In this document: piece after piece, positions 45,135 through 55,424 of the stretch
How the letters are laid out: every line of letters begins with the position of its first letter
How positions within the stretch are numbered: position 1 is the first letter of the stretch
NCBI GenBank assembly: GCA_038501625.1
Contig: JAZAYU010000179.1
Span: 434,001 to 498,000 of the forward strand
DNA: 64,000 nucleotides
Direction: 5' to 3'
Source: Corbicula japonica
Lineage: Eukaryota; Mollusca; Bivalvia; Venerida; Cyrenidae
Position numbers and translations under genes: made by a program
Notes under the pieces: generated by a model
Databases searched by the model: none
The model's input: the letters and a program-made list of their open reading frames with translations, nothing else
What the model was told of the DNA's origin: nothing

Positions 45135-46105
45135 TGTAGCCAGGTCATATTTTGATGCACAAGTCTATATGACTACTCTTGCTTGTTGATCTATCTTTCC
45201 TGTATTTTTATCTCTTGAAGTTCTTTTACTCAAGTTGTCTCCCTTTGTTATTCTTTAAGCGGGAATCAGATTTTTTCATGCGGGTTTGCAGTAAAGACAA
45301 GGAGCAATTCTTTGTTAGAAAACTTTGTCTTTTATAAGGCTAGCAGTGCCGATATATGTGTTCAAACAATCATAATTATCAGGTAACATGATGCAATGGC
45401 TGATATCTTATTTAAATGCGTAATTTTCCATATTTGGCAATTTATATATGACCGTTGTCGTGACAAACAATCCAGTATGGCTGACATTTCAAACTTTCCT
45501 ATTTTTCTGTTATTAATCTGCCATGATAACTTGCATGTGCTTATAACCTCTTGTTATTATCACAGTTCAGCAGTCACAGGGAACATTGAGCAGAAGTGAG
45601 TGTGAAACCCCCTGGCCAGACCAGACAGGTTGAGGGCGATAGGTTGAGGGCTTAAGATCCTACAGATCTGTAAGTACCAAGGAGGTTTAACCTTACCCTT
45701 ATAAATGTAATGATTATTAATGGTTTTATTGATTGTCATAATTATGTAACTGTTAAGATGTATTGTGTAGAACATCGATAAGAGCCACACTAGAATCGGA
45801 CCACTACACAGGACATAAGACTTCAGTTACTGTAATAGTTTATTTCATAATAACTTTAGGAACAAATAAGATATCAGACTGATGTAAACTTTATATTATA
45901 TCTTTGTAGCACTATGTTTTTAATATTGTTGATTGTGCTTTAGAATGATTTGTTAAATTGTATTTTCAGTGCCTTTCTATATAACCCAGTCCTGGACATG
46001 TTTAGAGAGTATCGGCTGAGTTGTATTTTGACGACTGAATAAAAGATAAACTGTTATCGAACTCGTATTTTCGTTTATTACCCATAAAGGGTGGAAAGGT
46101 TTACA
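45135..46105 (+). repeat. 5' LTR
   Basis: Begins TGTAGCC, ends GGTTTACA. Contains a TATA-like tttataagg (45,331-45,339) and AATAAA (46,038-46,043) for 3' end formation. Confidence 0.92.
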
Positions 46106-46106
46106 T

Positions 46107-46124
46107 TGGAGCCCCCAGTTGATA
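46107..46124 (+). other. Primer-binding site
   Basis: TGGAGCCCCCAGTTGATA starts one base after the 5' LTR. The TGG start pairs with a tRNA CCA end; I do not assign the tRNA. Confidence 0.6.
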
Positions 46125-48345
46125 TCTACAAGTCGTCGAACATTCAGCTTCAAGAAACGAGTGATTTCTGCTGGACATTTGATACACGTAAAGTTTACAA
46201 CTTTAAATTCATAAATTGAATATGTGTTGGACTTTACACACATAGTTTACAAATACCATATCACAACAATAGAGCAGGGTAGGAATTACCCCACCACATC
46301 AGGAACTTTTATCGTTATTCCTGTAGATTCAGGAATGTGAGGACACATTTTCGATTAGAGGGAGAGCAGTAGTGGTTCATCTCAAATCATTGTCGATTGG
46401 AGGGAGAACGGTTGTGGATCATCACGAATCTTCTGCAGGATAGTGGAGTGAATCAGTACGGACGTCGAAGAAACAGCTGTGATGACATTTTTGTGTTTGA
46501 CAGTGACATTGTGTTAGTGTGCAAGAAAAAGACAGTGTAGTGGTCCCGTAGACGGTACTGGTGAGTCACAATTGCATTGAAAAAGAATTGTTATTGTATT
46601 TCATGTAAACAAAGTCATGAGGATCCTTAAAAATATTTTTATTTTTTTGAGCAAGTATAGGTTTATTTGACAGTTTGTCATAAGTTTGTTTATTAACCTT
46701 TTAAGTTACTAGGAAACTTGTGGCTTTGGTTTAAAAAAAAATCAATCATTATTTTGGAAGTGCTATTGTATTCAGTGAGAGAGAAAACATTCACAATCAC
46801 AGCACTTAACTCAGTTTAAATGGTGAAGGTTGCATGACTTAAAGTTCCTATTGCTATTCCAGCCTTTATCTATTTAATAACCATTAATAGCCTTGAAAAG
46901 CTATACTGGATTTGACATTTTACAAACAAAAGATTATCTAAATTTAGAGAATATTAAAGTAAAGGAAGTGTTTAGTCAGCCATTGCAAACAATTATTTAA
47001 TAGTGTAAAGCAGGCCATAAAACTTTTTCTAGCCATCAAAGTTCATAAATTGGAACATAGGGGTTTTCTCAAGATTATCCTTTGTAGGAGTTATTCTGTA
47101 GTGGTTACTTCCCTTTGTCCGACTTTCTTTGTGAACTCTTTGGACTCTTTATTTCTAAATATTTCTGTGCAGTTCTTGTGCATTATTATTTTATTGCTTT
47201 GCAGGGATATCCTTTGAATTGAAATATATTATTATCTACAGTATATTTAATATTTGATTGTTTAACAGCAATTGTAGATTTTCAGCTGAAGCAGACTGAC
47301 ACAGTGAATAACAGTTCCAGATTATATGATTCATATTGTATTTTAGGATATTGATAATTTGAGATGCTTTGAAACAAATAAATTTTATTTTAGTTAGGCT
47401 TTCGTTGAAAATAAAATAATTATATTCACATGCCATAAAGGCTACAGTTTAATTGACTGGAAGCAGTTTAACATTTTAATTATATAGAACTTGGTGAATT
47501 TATTTTCAGAGTGAAACTACTTTCTGAAATATTAAACACAAACAGTTTTTTTTGCGAACAAGTGTACACTCGCGCCGTTGCGTATCGTGTTTCGGTTACC
47601 GTAAAATAAGTGAATGTGTTGAAAATATTGGGTTACGGTTACACTTAAGGGGATACTTAGTGAACTTAAGGTGACACTCAAAATACTCAACTTAGTTAAG
47701 GTCATTGACTTAACTTAACTTAGTTAAGGTGATTCATTTAGTTTTAAGGTGGTTCATAGAAGTGATTGATTAGTGTAGAAAACTTTAGTTTTTTTTTGCA
47801 GATAGGGTTAGCTTGGCTAGCACTTAGGTAATTAAAAGACCATTAGGGTAATTTAGTGTATTTAAGGTGGTACTAACACTTAAGGATAGAATTCTATTAT
47901 TATATTTAATAGGTAGGTTAGGCTTTGTATGTATTACAGTTAGCTTATAGTTAATGGTAGATTAAATAGGCAATACTACAACAGAATAGTAGACAGAACT
48001 TAGCTTTAGCAACATAACCGAAAGGTGATTTGTGATTAATTTTCCGAAATACATTGGGGAAAGATAATTTATTTGATTCATGATTGTGTTGATAACGTTC
48101 TCCGAGGTGAATGTAAAATATAGTTAAGGTGAAATAACACAAGTGAATTGTGATGTGGTGAAACACTGGATTGTGATGTGAAGTGATTTATGTGTACCAT
48201 ACATATGATTGTTGAGACTTGGACTCAATCGTGTGAGATATTGTGAAGTTGACATTGTGTATTATAAGTGAATAAGTGATTAACATTATCGGAACCCGAA
48301 ATATAGGAGTGAAATTTCTTATACAGTATTAAGAAAACTTCAATC
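46125..48345 (+). other. Long untranslated leader of the LTR element
   Basis: No coding frame. From 47,640 it carries repeated TTAAGG(T/G)G motifs (about 47,643; 47,664; 47,695; 47,723; 47,743; 47,866; 47,883; 48,124), which recur in the 3' region at 54,305 and 54,340. Confidence 0.6.
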
Positions 48346-49449
48346 ATGCCATTTGATAAAGAGAAAATCTCTGAAGAGGATATGAAGCTTCTTGCTGCAT
48401 TCCATGGCTTAACAAAACAGCCAAGAGTGGAGACTACAGAAGACCTAATTTCATTTATGAAACATGAAGGTGCAGAATTTTTGAGATCAGATGTTGGTTT
48501 CCATGAATTATCTGATGTAAAGCCAAAAGTAAAAGAAGGCTCAGATACAACCAGTATGAAGTTCCCCAGGATATCATTGTTCTTTGGAGAACCGGGTAAA
48601 GGGGAAGTAAATTATCAAGGTTGGCTTTATGAAGTGAGATGCTTAATGGAGGAGGGGACATTCACGGAAGAACAATTGTTATTTGGTATTCGCCGCTCTG
48701 TAAAGGGTCAAGCATTTAATATATTACGAAACATGGGACCAGGTGTAGTCAGATTGAAAGAAATACTGACAAAATTTGAGGCCACCTATGGACAAATAGA
48801 TACACCAGAGTCCATACTTAAACAGTTTTATGCATGTAGACAGGAAGACAGTGAGTCTTTAATTACATATGCGGCCAGGATTGAAGAAATTTATGCACAG
48901 GCAGCAGAGCTTGGAGCAATAGGGCCCCATAGTAAAACTACTTTAAAAAATGTATTCTACCAGGGATTGAAGCAACCATTAAAGCAAATGTGTGTATACC
49001 AGTATTACACTTTTGATGACTATGACAAGTTTAAAGTGGAATGTAGAAAGGTGGAAAGTGAATTGCCGACAGTACCAAATGCTGATGTTAAGACTACATG
49101 TCATGCTGCTAATCCTAAGCCTCAATCGTCTGAATATAAGGAGCTAAAGGATTTAATAACGCAACTAAATGCAAGGATAGACAAACTTGAACTTGAAAAG
49201 AGTCAACCTACACCACCGCAAGGTGATCAGCCATTTAGAGGAAATTATAGAGGACGTCGTCATCATCGAGGAGCTAGAAACAGAGGTGGAGCAAATGGTA
49301 GAGGAAGAGGTTCTTATGAGCCAAACAGACCAACAGCCTCAACAACTTTCAAACCAGCTGAATCTAATAATGAAGGTTATCAGCCCATCATTTGCTATCG
49401 CTGTCAAAAGGAAGGACATATCGCTCGAAATTGCACGGAAAACTTGTAA
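48346..49449 (+). CDS. gag: Gag polyprotein (367 aa), PNMA-like
   Basis: The capsid-like core begins near residue 65 with FPRISLFFGEPGKGEVNYQG..W, the 'F-G-x..x-x-x-x-F/Y-x-x-W' start seen in PNMA/Ty3 capsids, followed by helical capsid sequence to about residue 240. A basic RG-rich segment (about 298-330) and one zinc knuckle C-x2-C-x4-H-x4-C (C350, C353, H358, C363) sit at the C-terminus and should bind genomic RNA. Intact, with no internal stop. Start chosen at the first ATG of the frame (aatcATGcc). Pol overlaps its last 58 bases in the -1 frame. Confidence 0.88.
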   Translation: MPFDKEKISEEDMKLLAAFHGLTKQPRVETTEDLISFMKHEGAEFLRSDVGFHELSDVKPKVKEGSDTTSMKFPRISLFFGEPGKGEVNYQGWLYEVRCLMEEGTFTEEQLLFGIRRSVKGQAFNILRNMGPGVVRLKEILTKFEATYGQIDTPESILKQFYACRQEDSESLITYAARIEEIYAQAAELGAIGPHSKTTLKNVFYQGLKQPLKQMCVYQYYTFDDYDKFKVECRKVESELPTVPNADVKTTCHAANPKPQSSEYKELKDLITQLNARIDKLELEKSQPTPPQGDQPFRGNYRGRRHHRGARNRGGANGRGRGSYEPNRPTASTTFKPAESNNEGYQPIICYRCQKEGHIARNCTENL

Positions 49450-50672
49450 GTGCTTCGGTAACAGGACCGGCTAGGAGCACCTTAAGCAACAATGGTCCTA
49501 ATTTGATTGGTCAATCGAATGAAGCAACTATTAAGATAAATGGAATTGACACTTTAGCTTTAATTGACACTGGTAGTTGCGTAAGTTCAATAAGTGAATC
49601 ATTTTATCGCAGCAATTTGGCTGATATAGAAATTCAACCTGTTTCACATATTCTAAATATTGAATGCGCTGATGGGAACACCCTACCTTATATTGGATAT
49701 ATTGAAAGTCACATAACAACAGATGGGATACCAAACTGTAAGGAGCAACCATGTCTTCTGCTCATAGTCCCTGATACAGCATACAATACGAAAACACCTA
49801 TTCTCATAGGCACGAACATCTTGAATGAACTACTGGCACAGTGTAAAGAAACACATGGAGATATGTTTCTACAGAAAGCGTCACTGTTTACTCCTTGGTA
49901 TCTTGCATTCAGATGCATGACAATCAGGCAAAAGGAATTGAAAAGGAATAAAAACAAAATTGCCATTTTAAGGAGTGCAGAGCCAAATGTTATTATACTT
50001 GGACCAAATCAGTCAAAGAATTTGAGGGCATACACTGACAAGGAACTGGAATACAGCCCAACATGTGCCATTATTCAAGAATCATCTGACTCTCAGTTGC
50101 CAACATTTATAGACATTACTCCAACTGTGACCAACTATAAATATAGACACAATGGAGAGGTTATTATCAACCTGACCAACTTGACTACTAATACAGTAAC
50201 TATTGCACCTAGAGCAATTGTAGCTGAAATGCAACCAGTCAAGGTGGATGAAACAGTTTTTGACCGTATAGAAGAAGATTTTTCATCGGAGAAACTATTC
50301 ACCGAAGTACACATTGATTCAACACTTTTGGCAGAGGAAGACAAAAAGATTAAGGAATTACTGATCAAACACAAAGACATTTTCTCCACTAGTGATACAG
50401 ACATTGGGAATTGTGATTTAATTAAACATAGGATAGACCTGATCAATGAAACACCATTTAAGCAAAGGCATAGACGCATACCACCAGCAATGATCGACGA
50501 AGTACGTGAACATCTGGAAACATTGTTAGCAAGTGGTATCATTCGGAAATCAAAGTCACCGTGGTCTTCGAATGTGGTTTTAGTGCGGAAAAAAAAATGG
50601 AAAATTGAGGATGTGCGTAGATTATCGCATGTTAAATCAGCGATCAGTGAAAGACGCATACGCCCTGCCTAG
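49392..50672 (+). CDS. pol: Pol N-terminal part: protease and start of RT
   Basis: This frame is -1 relative to gag and overlaps it, so Pol was probably made by -1 ribosomal frameshifting. A slip candidate is GGAAAAC at 49,437-49,443, just before the gag stop; it is not a canonical heptamer. The aspartic protease motif ALIDTGS has its catalytic Asp at 49,566. The RT N-terminus follows (IDLINETPFKQRHRRIPPAM, then LASGIIRKSKSPWSSNVVLV). It loses frame at a run of 9 A (50,589-50,597), which carries the rest of RT into the next frame. Confidence 0.82.
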   Translation: MLSLSKGRTYRSKLHGKLVSASVTGPARSTLSNNGPNLIGQSNEATIKINGIDTLALIDTGSCVSSISESFYRSNLADIEIQPVSHILNIECADGNTLPYIGYIESHITTDGIPNCKEQPCLLLIVPDTAYNTKTPILIGTNILNELLAQCKETHGDMFLQKASLFTPWYLAFRCMTIRQKELKRNKNKIAILRSAEPNVIILGPNQSKNLRAYTDKELEYSPTCAIIQESSDSQLPTFIDITPTVTNYKYRHNGEVIINLTNLTTNTVTIAPRAIVAEMQPVKVDETVFDRIEEDFSSEKLFTEVHIDSTLLAEEDKKIKELLIKHKDIFSTSDTDIGNCDLIKHRIDLINETPFKQRHRRIPPAMIDEVREHLETLLASGIIRKSKSPWSSNVVLVRKKKWKIEDVRRLSHVKSAISERRIRPA

Positions 50673-53600
50673 AATTGAGGAAATTTTTGATGTATTCAAA
50701 GGAGCCAAAATTTTTAGCACAATAGACATGAAGAGTGGTTATCATCAAGTGGACATTGAAGAGAGTCATAAAGAAAGAAGTGCTTTTACGGTAGGACCCC
50801 TAGGATTTTATGAATATAACAAAATGCCATTTGGACTCTCGAACTCACCGGCCACATACCAAAGACTCATGGAAGAATGCCTCGGTGAATTAAATATGAA
50901 GATCTGTGTGATATATTTAGATGATTTAATTGTATTTAGTAGCAGCTTTGAAGAACATCTAGAAAGACTTGACACTGTTCTATCTCGGTTAAAGGAATGT
51001 AATCTAAAACTTTCGGCAGATAAATGTTATTTCATGCAAACCAAGGTCAAATTTTTGGGACACGTAGTGAGTGCTGATGGCATTGAAACTGATCCAGAGA
51101 AAGTCGAAAAGGTAAAAAATTGGCCAACTCCTACGGACGCAGACTCTTTAAGATCTTTTATTGCCTTCGCAGGGTATTATCGCAGATTTATTAAGGACTT
51201 TTCGAAAATAACTAAACCATTGACAGATTTGTTGCCTCCCACCTCAACAAAGAAGAATAAGATCAAGAAAGCTGTCAAGGAATGGCATTGGGGTCCTGAA
51301 CAGGATGAAACCTTCAACAACTTGAAAAAGATATTGACATCTCCCCCGATATTGGCATATCCGGATTTCCAGGCACCTTTTGAGTTACACACGGATGCCT
51401 CAGGCAAGGGTTTAGGTGCAGTGCTATATCAATTACAAGATGGAATCAAGCGTGTAATAGCATATGCCAGCCGCAGTTTGAATAGGTCTGAAAAGAATTA
51501 CTCTGCTTTCAAGTTGGAGTTTTTAGCCTTGAAATGGGCTGTAACTGAGAAATTCTCAGACTATCTCACTGGCAACTATTTTTTGGTATACACTGACAAC
51601 AACCCACTTACTCACATTCTCACCACGGCAAAACTTGATGCTACCGGCCAGAGATGGGCCTCAGCCTTGGGTGAATTCTCTTTTGATATCATCTACAGAG
51701 CTGGATTAAGGAATGGTGATGCTGATGGAATGTCACGTTACCCACATAACACTATTCAAGATACAGATGGTGACCTAATATGCATAAAGGACAACACTGT
51801 TAAAGCTATATGCTCATGTCTTCAAAATCTGTCCTACATAGAAATGTTACCTGCGGCCTCAGTAAATATCATTGATGTAACAGAAGATTTTGGAATTCCT
51901 ATGGCACAAATTGAGGCAAGAGAAATTAGACAAAATCAAAGGGAAGATCCTGTAATTGGAAAATGGGTCAGAGCTACCCTAGACAACAAACTTCCAAACC
52001 AAAAGATGATGCACAGTAAAGAAGACATTACCATGAGAAAGAATTTTCGCCATTTTAAGATGATCAGAGGTATACTGTATCGAGAAGTCAAGGACAGTAT
52101 CACCAATGAAGGTGTGAAGCAACTAGTTCTACCAAAAGTGTACAGGGACACTGCACTGAAAGGAGTTCATTCAGAAGTTGGACACCCTGGAAAGGATAGA
52201 ACATTATCCTTGGTCAGAGAACGTTTCTTTTGGCCAGGTGTTACCTCAGACGTAGAACATTTTGTAGAAAGTTGCGAAAGATGTCTTCGTCGAAAAGCGC
52301 CAACTAATTCCAGAGCCCCACTTACCAATATAACAACTACATATCCATTAGAACTTGTTTGCATGGATTTCTTGTCTGTGGATCTTTGTAAAGGTGGAAT
52401 TGGAAACATCTTAGTCATAACTGACCACTTTACCAAGTATGCACTAGCCGTACCCACAAAAAATCAAACAGCTAAGACTACGGCTGAAGCCTTTTACGAG
52501 CATTTTATTGTAAACTACGGTGTGCCTACTAGGATACATTCAGATCAAGGCAGGAATTTTGAATCTGACATCATCACTGAGTTGTGTAAAATTTTCAATA
52601 TTGATAAGTCACGGACAAGTCCATATCATCCAATGGGAAATGGGATCTCGGAACGTTACAACCGCACCCTTTTGGATATGCTTGGTACTCTTCAACCCGA
52701 ACAAAAGGCAGATTGGAAGAAGTATCTCCCGACATTGGTTCATGCTTACAATTGTACAAGACATGAAACAACAAAGTACACACCGTTTGAACTCATGTTT
52801 GGTAGAAAACCAAGTCTTCCAATAGATGCAGTATTCCAAACTGAAACAGAGAATGATCAGCAAGGACAAACACCAAAGACTTACATAGAGGATTTGAAAG
52901 AAAGATTAAGAAAGACCAGAGAAGCAGTTAATGAGGTAACAGAGAAAGCCAAGAACAAACAGAAAACATTCTATGATAGGAAGGCAAAAGCAGTCAAACT
53001 TAACATTGGGGACAGAGTATTAGTCAAAATTTTAGCTTTTGAAGGAAAGCATAAAATCCAAGACCGATATGAAGATGATATTTGTGAAGTCATTGGTCAA
53101 CCAAATGAAGAAGTGCCTGTTTTTGATATACAATCACCGGATGGAGCTGTCAGGAGATTACACCGTAATCACTTGTTTCCTTTGGGCTTTATTGATGATA
53201 ATGCTGAGAAAAAGGATGGTGACCGGGTAAATCTCAGTGATGACAGAATTCCAAGCCCCGTAAAAGAACAGTCTGATACTATGAATAAAGAGGATACTGT
53301 TGCTGAGGAATACAAGATATGTGACGTCACAGAAAGTGAAGATGAAGGAGAGGAAGTTGTATTTTTTACACCTTCTACTGGGGACGCCCAGACTCCAAAG
53401 ACAGAAGTGAGAAATGGTGAACAATATTCCTCTTTAGAAGAAGAACAACCGACACTTGAAGAAGAGAGAGTGGTAGCTACCAGTGAGAGAGTTGAAGAGG
53501 ATCTAGAAAAGGATGACAGTCGCTCAGACAGTCAATCAGGAGATACAAGTGTCAGGGAAGAAATAGCAACAGAAGAAACCATTAGGAAAGAGATTGTTGA

Positions 53601-53871
53601 AGAAAACTTAGAAAGAACAGGTGCAACAGAAGAGAGAAATTCAGAGGAGGAAGAAATATCTTCATCAGAAGAAGGAACTAGACCAAAAAGAGTGTCAACC
53701 AGGACTAAAAAGAAGCCAGTCAGGTTTGCTGATTATCATATGTACCAAATGACACCCAGATCCCAAGATAAGAGGATTCAGGCCTTAAGTGAGCTGTTTA
53801 GTTCTGGTGTTCTTCAAAATATGAGTGGAGATATTGCACATAAAATTATAGAGTCTGTAATGAACAGGTAG
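50605..53871 (+). CDS. pol: Pol C-terminal part: RT, RNase H, integrase and acidic tail
   Basis: Entered after the A-run frame break; a stop lies just upstream in this frame (50,581-50,583), so it has no start codon of its own. RT: first Asp in STIDMKSGYHQ, then YLDD at residues 104-107. RNase H: HTDASGKGLG, LEFLALKW, YTDNNPL, NGDADGMSR (about residues 260-375). Integrase: HHCC zinc module (H at about 522, last Cys at about 559), then D, D, E at about 588, 646 and 682 with the D35E spacing. No chromodomain is visible. The last about 200 residues are highly acidic and end in a basic RPKRVSTRTKKKP patch followed by a short helical end. This acidic tail is unusual for Ty3 integrases and may be a host-factor or targeting module. 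Confidence 0.85.
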   Translation: MRMCVDYRMLNQRSVKDAYALPRIEEIFDVFKGAKIFSTIDMKSGYHQVDIEESHKERSAFTVGPLGFYEYNKMPFGLSNSPATYQRLMEECLGELNMKICVIYLDDLIVFSSSFEEHLERLDTVLSRLKECNLKLSADKCYFMQTKVKFLGHVVSADGIETDPEKVEKVKNWPTPTDADSLRSFIAFAGYYRRFIKDFSKITKPLTDLLPPTSTKKNKIKKAVKEWHWGPEQDETFNNLKKILTSPPILAYPDFQAPFELHTDASGKGLGAVLYQLQDGIKRVIAYASRSLNRSEKNYSAFKLEFLALKWAVTEKFSDYLTGNYFLVYTDNNPLTHILTTAKLDATGQRWASALGEFSFDIIYRAGLRNGDADGMSRYPHNTIQDTDGDLICIKDNTVKAICSCLQNLSYIEMLPAASVNIIDVTEDFGIPMAQIEAREIRQNQREDPVIGKWVRATLDNKLPNQKMMHSKEDITMRKNFRHFKMIRGILYREVKDSITNEGVKQLVLPKVYRDTALKGVHSEVGHPGKDRTLSLVRERFFWPGVTSDVEHFVESCERCLRRKAPTNSRAPLTNITTTYPLELVCMDFLSVDLCKGGIGNILVITDHFTKYALAVPTKNQTAKTTAEAFYEHFIVNYGVPTRIHSDQGRNFESDIITELCKIFNIDKSRTSPYHPMGNGISERYNRTLLDMLGTLQPEQKADWKKYLPTLVHAYNCTRHETTKYTPFELMFGRKPSLPIDAVFQTETENDQQGQTPKTYIEDLKERLRKTREAVNEVTEKAKNKQKTFYDRKAKAVKLNIGDRVLVKILAFEGKHKIQDRYEDDICEVIGQPNEEVPVFDIQSPDGAVRRLHRNHLFPLGFIDDNAEKKDGDRVNLSDDRIPSPVKEQSDTMNKEDTVAEEYKICDVTESEDEGEEVVFFTPSTGDAQTPKTEVRNGEQYSSLEEEQPTLEEERVVATSERVEEDLEKDDSRSDSQSGDTSVREEIATEETIRKEIVEENLERTGATEERNSEEEEISSSEEGTRPKRVSTRTKKKPVRFADYHMYQMTPRSQDKRIQALSELFSSGVLQNMSGDIAHKIIESVMNR

Positions 53872-54449
53872 AATGGAGTAAATGATCAGTATAACTTTAT
53901 CATTCAGATTTTATGTTTTTACTTTGTAATATTGTGTAAAGGATGGCATAGCAGATTTCATGGTATGTACCAGAATAATTAATTACTGTCCTATAAGCTG
54001 AAACATACCATTCAGTTAATGAGAGAGTTGGAGTTAATGGACTAAATCTGATTAACCTAAGAGGATAAATGACTTGTAATTAATAACTTTATCTGGTATA
54101 GCTATGACATTGGATTAATTGCATGTTCTTTTATTGTAGGGACACAATGTTTTTAAAGGTGGGAGGAGAACAGTGAAAAATGGTGTCTACAATTATATAG
54201 ATTTTGTATATAAGACTTAATATCATGTTACTTTTTAGGTTAACAGGAGAGAGTTTGCAGAATGGCTACAGTGTTTTTGTTTAAAGCTGTTGTATGAATC
54301 TCTTTAAGGTGATTCATTAGTATTTTGTATGATTATTGTGCTTAAGGTGATTCATATGTAGCTGGACATGTGAAGTGTCACGCCTAATGACATTGAATTT
54401 TTTTGTTGTAGCGAAATGACGAGACGTCATTTTACAAGCCGGCGGAATA
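53872..54449 (+). other. 3' non-coding region of the LTR element
   Basis: No env ORF. Has a purine-rich stretch (aaaggtgggaggagaa, about 54,155-54,170) and two TTAAGGTGATTCAT motifs (54,305; 54,340) shared with the leader. Confidence 0.6.
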
Positions 54450-55420
54450 TGTAGCCAGGTCATATTTTGATGCACAAGTCTATATGACTACTCTTGCTTG
54501 TTGATCTATCTTTCCTGTATTTTTATCTCTTGAAGTTCTTTTACTCAAGTTGTCTCCCTTTGTTATTCTTTAAGCGGGAATCAGATTTTTTCATGCGGGT
54601 TTGCAGTAAAGACAAGGAGCAATTCTTTGTTAGAAAACTTTGTCTTTTATAAGGCTAGCAGTGCCGATATATGTGTTCAAACAATCATAATTATCAGGTA
54701 ACATGATGCAATGGCTGATATCTTATTTAAATGCGTAATTTTCCATATTTGGCAATTTATATATGACCGTTGTCGTGACAAACAATCCAGTATGGCTGAC
54801 ATTTCAAACTTTCCTATTTTTCTGTTATTAATCTGCCATGATAACTTGCATGTGCTTATAACCTCTTGTTATTATCACAGTTCAGCAGTCACAGGGAGCA
54901 TTGAGCAGAAGTGAGTGTGAAACCCCCTGGCCAGACCAGACAGGTTGAGGGCGATAGGTTGAGGGCTTAAGATCCTACAGATCTGTAAGTACCAAGGAGG
55001 TTTAACCTTACCCTTATAAATGTAATGATTATTAATGGTTTTATTGATTGTCATAATTATGTAACTGTTAAGATGTATTGTGTAGAACATCGATAAGAGC
55101 CACACTAGAATCGGACCACTACACAGGACATAAGACTTCAGTTACTGTAATAGTTTATTTCATAATAACTTTAGGAACAAATAAGATATCAGACTGATGT
55201 AAACTTTATATTATATCTTTGTAGCACTATGTTTTTAATATTGTTGATTGTGCTTTAGAATGATTTGTTAAATTGTATTTTCAGTGCCTTTCTATATAAC
55301 CCAGTCCTGGACATGTTTAGAGAGTATCGGCTGAGTTGTATTTTGACGACTGAATAAAAGATAAACTGTTATCGAACTCGTATTTTCGTTTATTACCCAT
55401 AAAGGGTGGAAAGGTTTACA
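54450..55420 (+). repeat. 3' LTR
   Basis: Same length as the 5' LTR (971 bp). One difference found: G at 54,898 where the 5' LTR has A at 45,583. AATAAA at 55,353-55,358. Confidence 0.92.
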
Positions 55421-55424
55421 CAGA

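Larger units (their letters stand above)
45135..55420 (+). mobile_element. Complete Ty3-type LTR retrotransposon
   Basis: 971-bp LTRs (TGTAG...TTACA) at both ends, PBS-like site, gag, protease, RT, RNase H and integrase in Ty3 (Metaviridae) order, with integrase after RNase H. Flanking 4-bp direct repeat CAGA (45,131-45,134; 55,421-55,424); ACAGA would also fit if the LTR edge is shifted by one. I found a single substitution between the LTRs, which indicates a very recent insertion. No env-like ORF. The 5' leader before gag is unusually long (2.24 kb). A polypurine tract is not obvious next to the right LTR. One frame break in pol would prevent activity unless it is a sequence error. Confidence 0.9.

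Noticed and set aside
49437..49443. GGAAAAC as a proven -1 slippery site
   Set aside because: It is in the right place and frame for gag-pol, but the first three bases are not identical, so it is mentioned only as a candidate.
51177..53424. Minus-strand frames inside the pol region
   Set aside because: They are shadows of the pol coding sequence.
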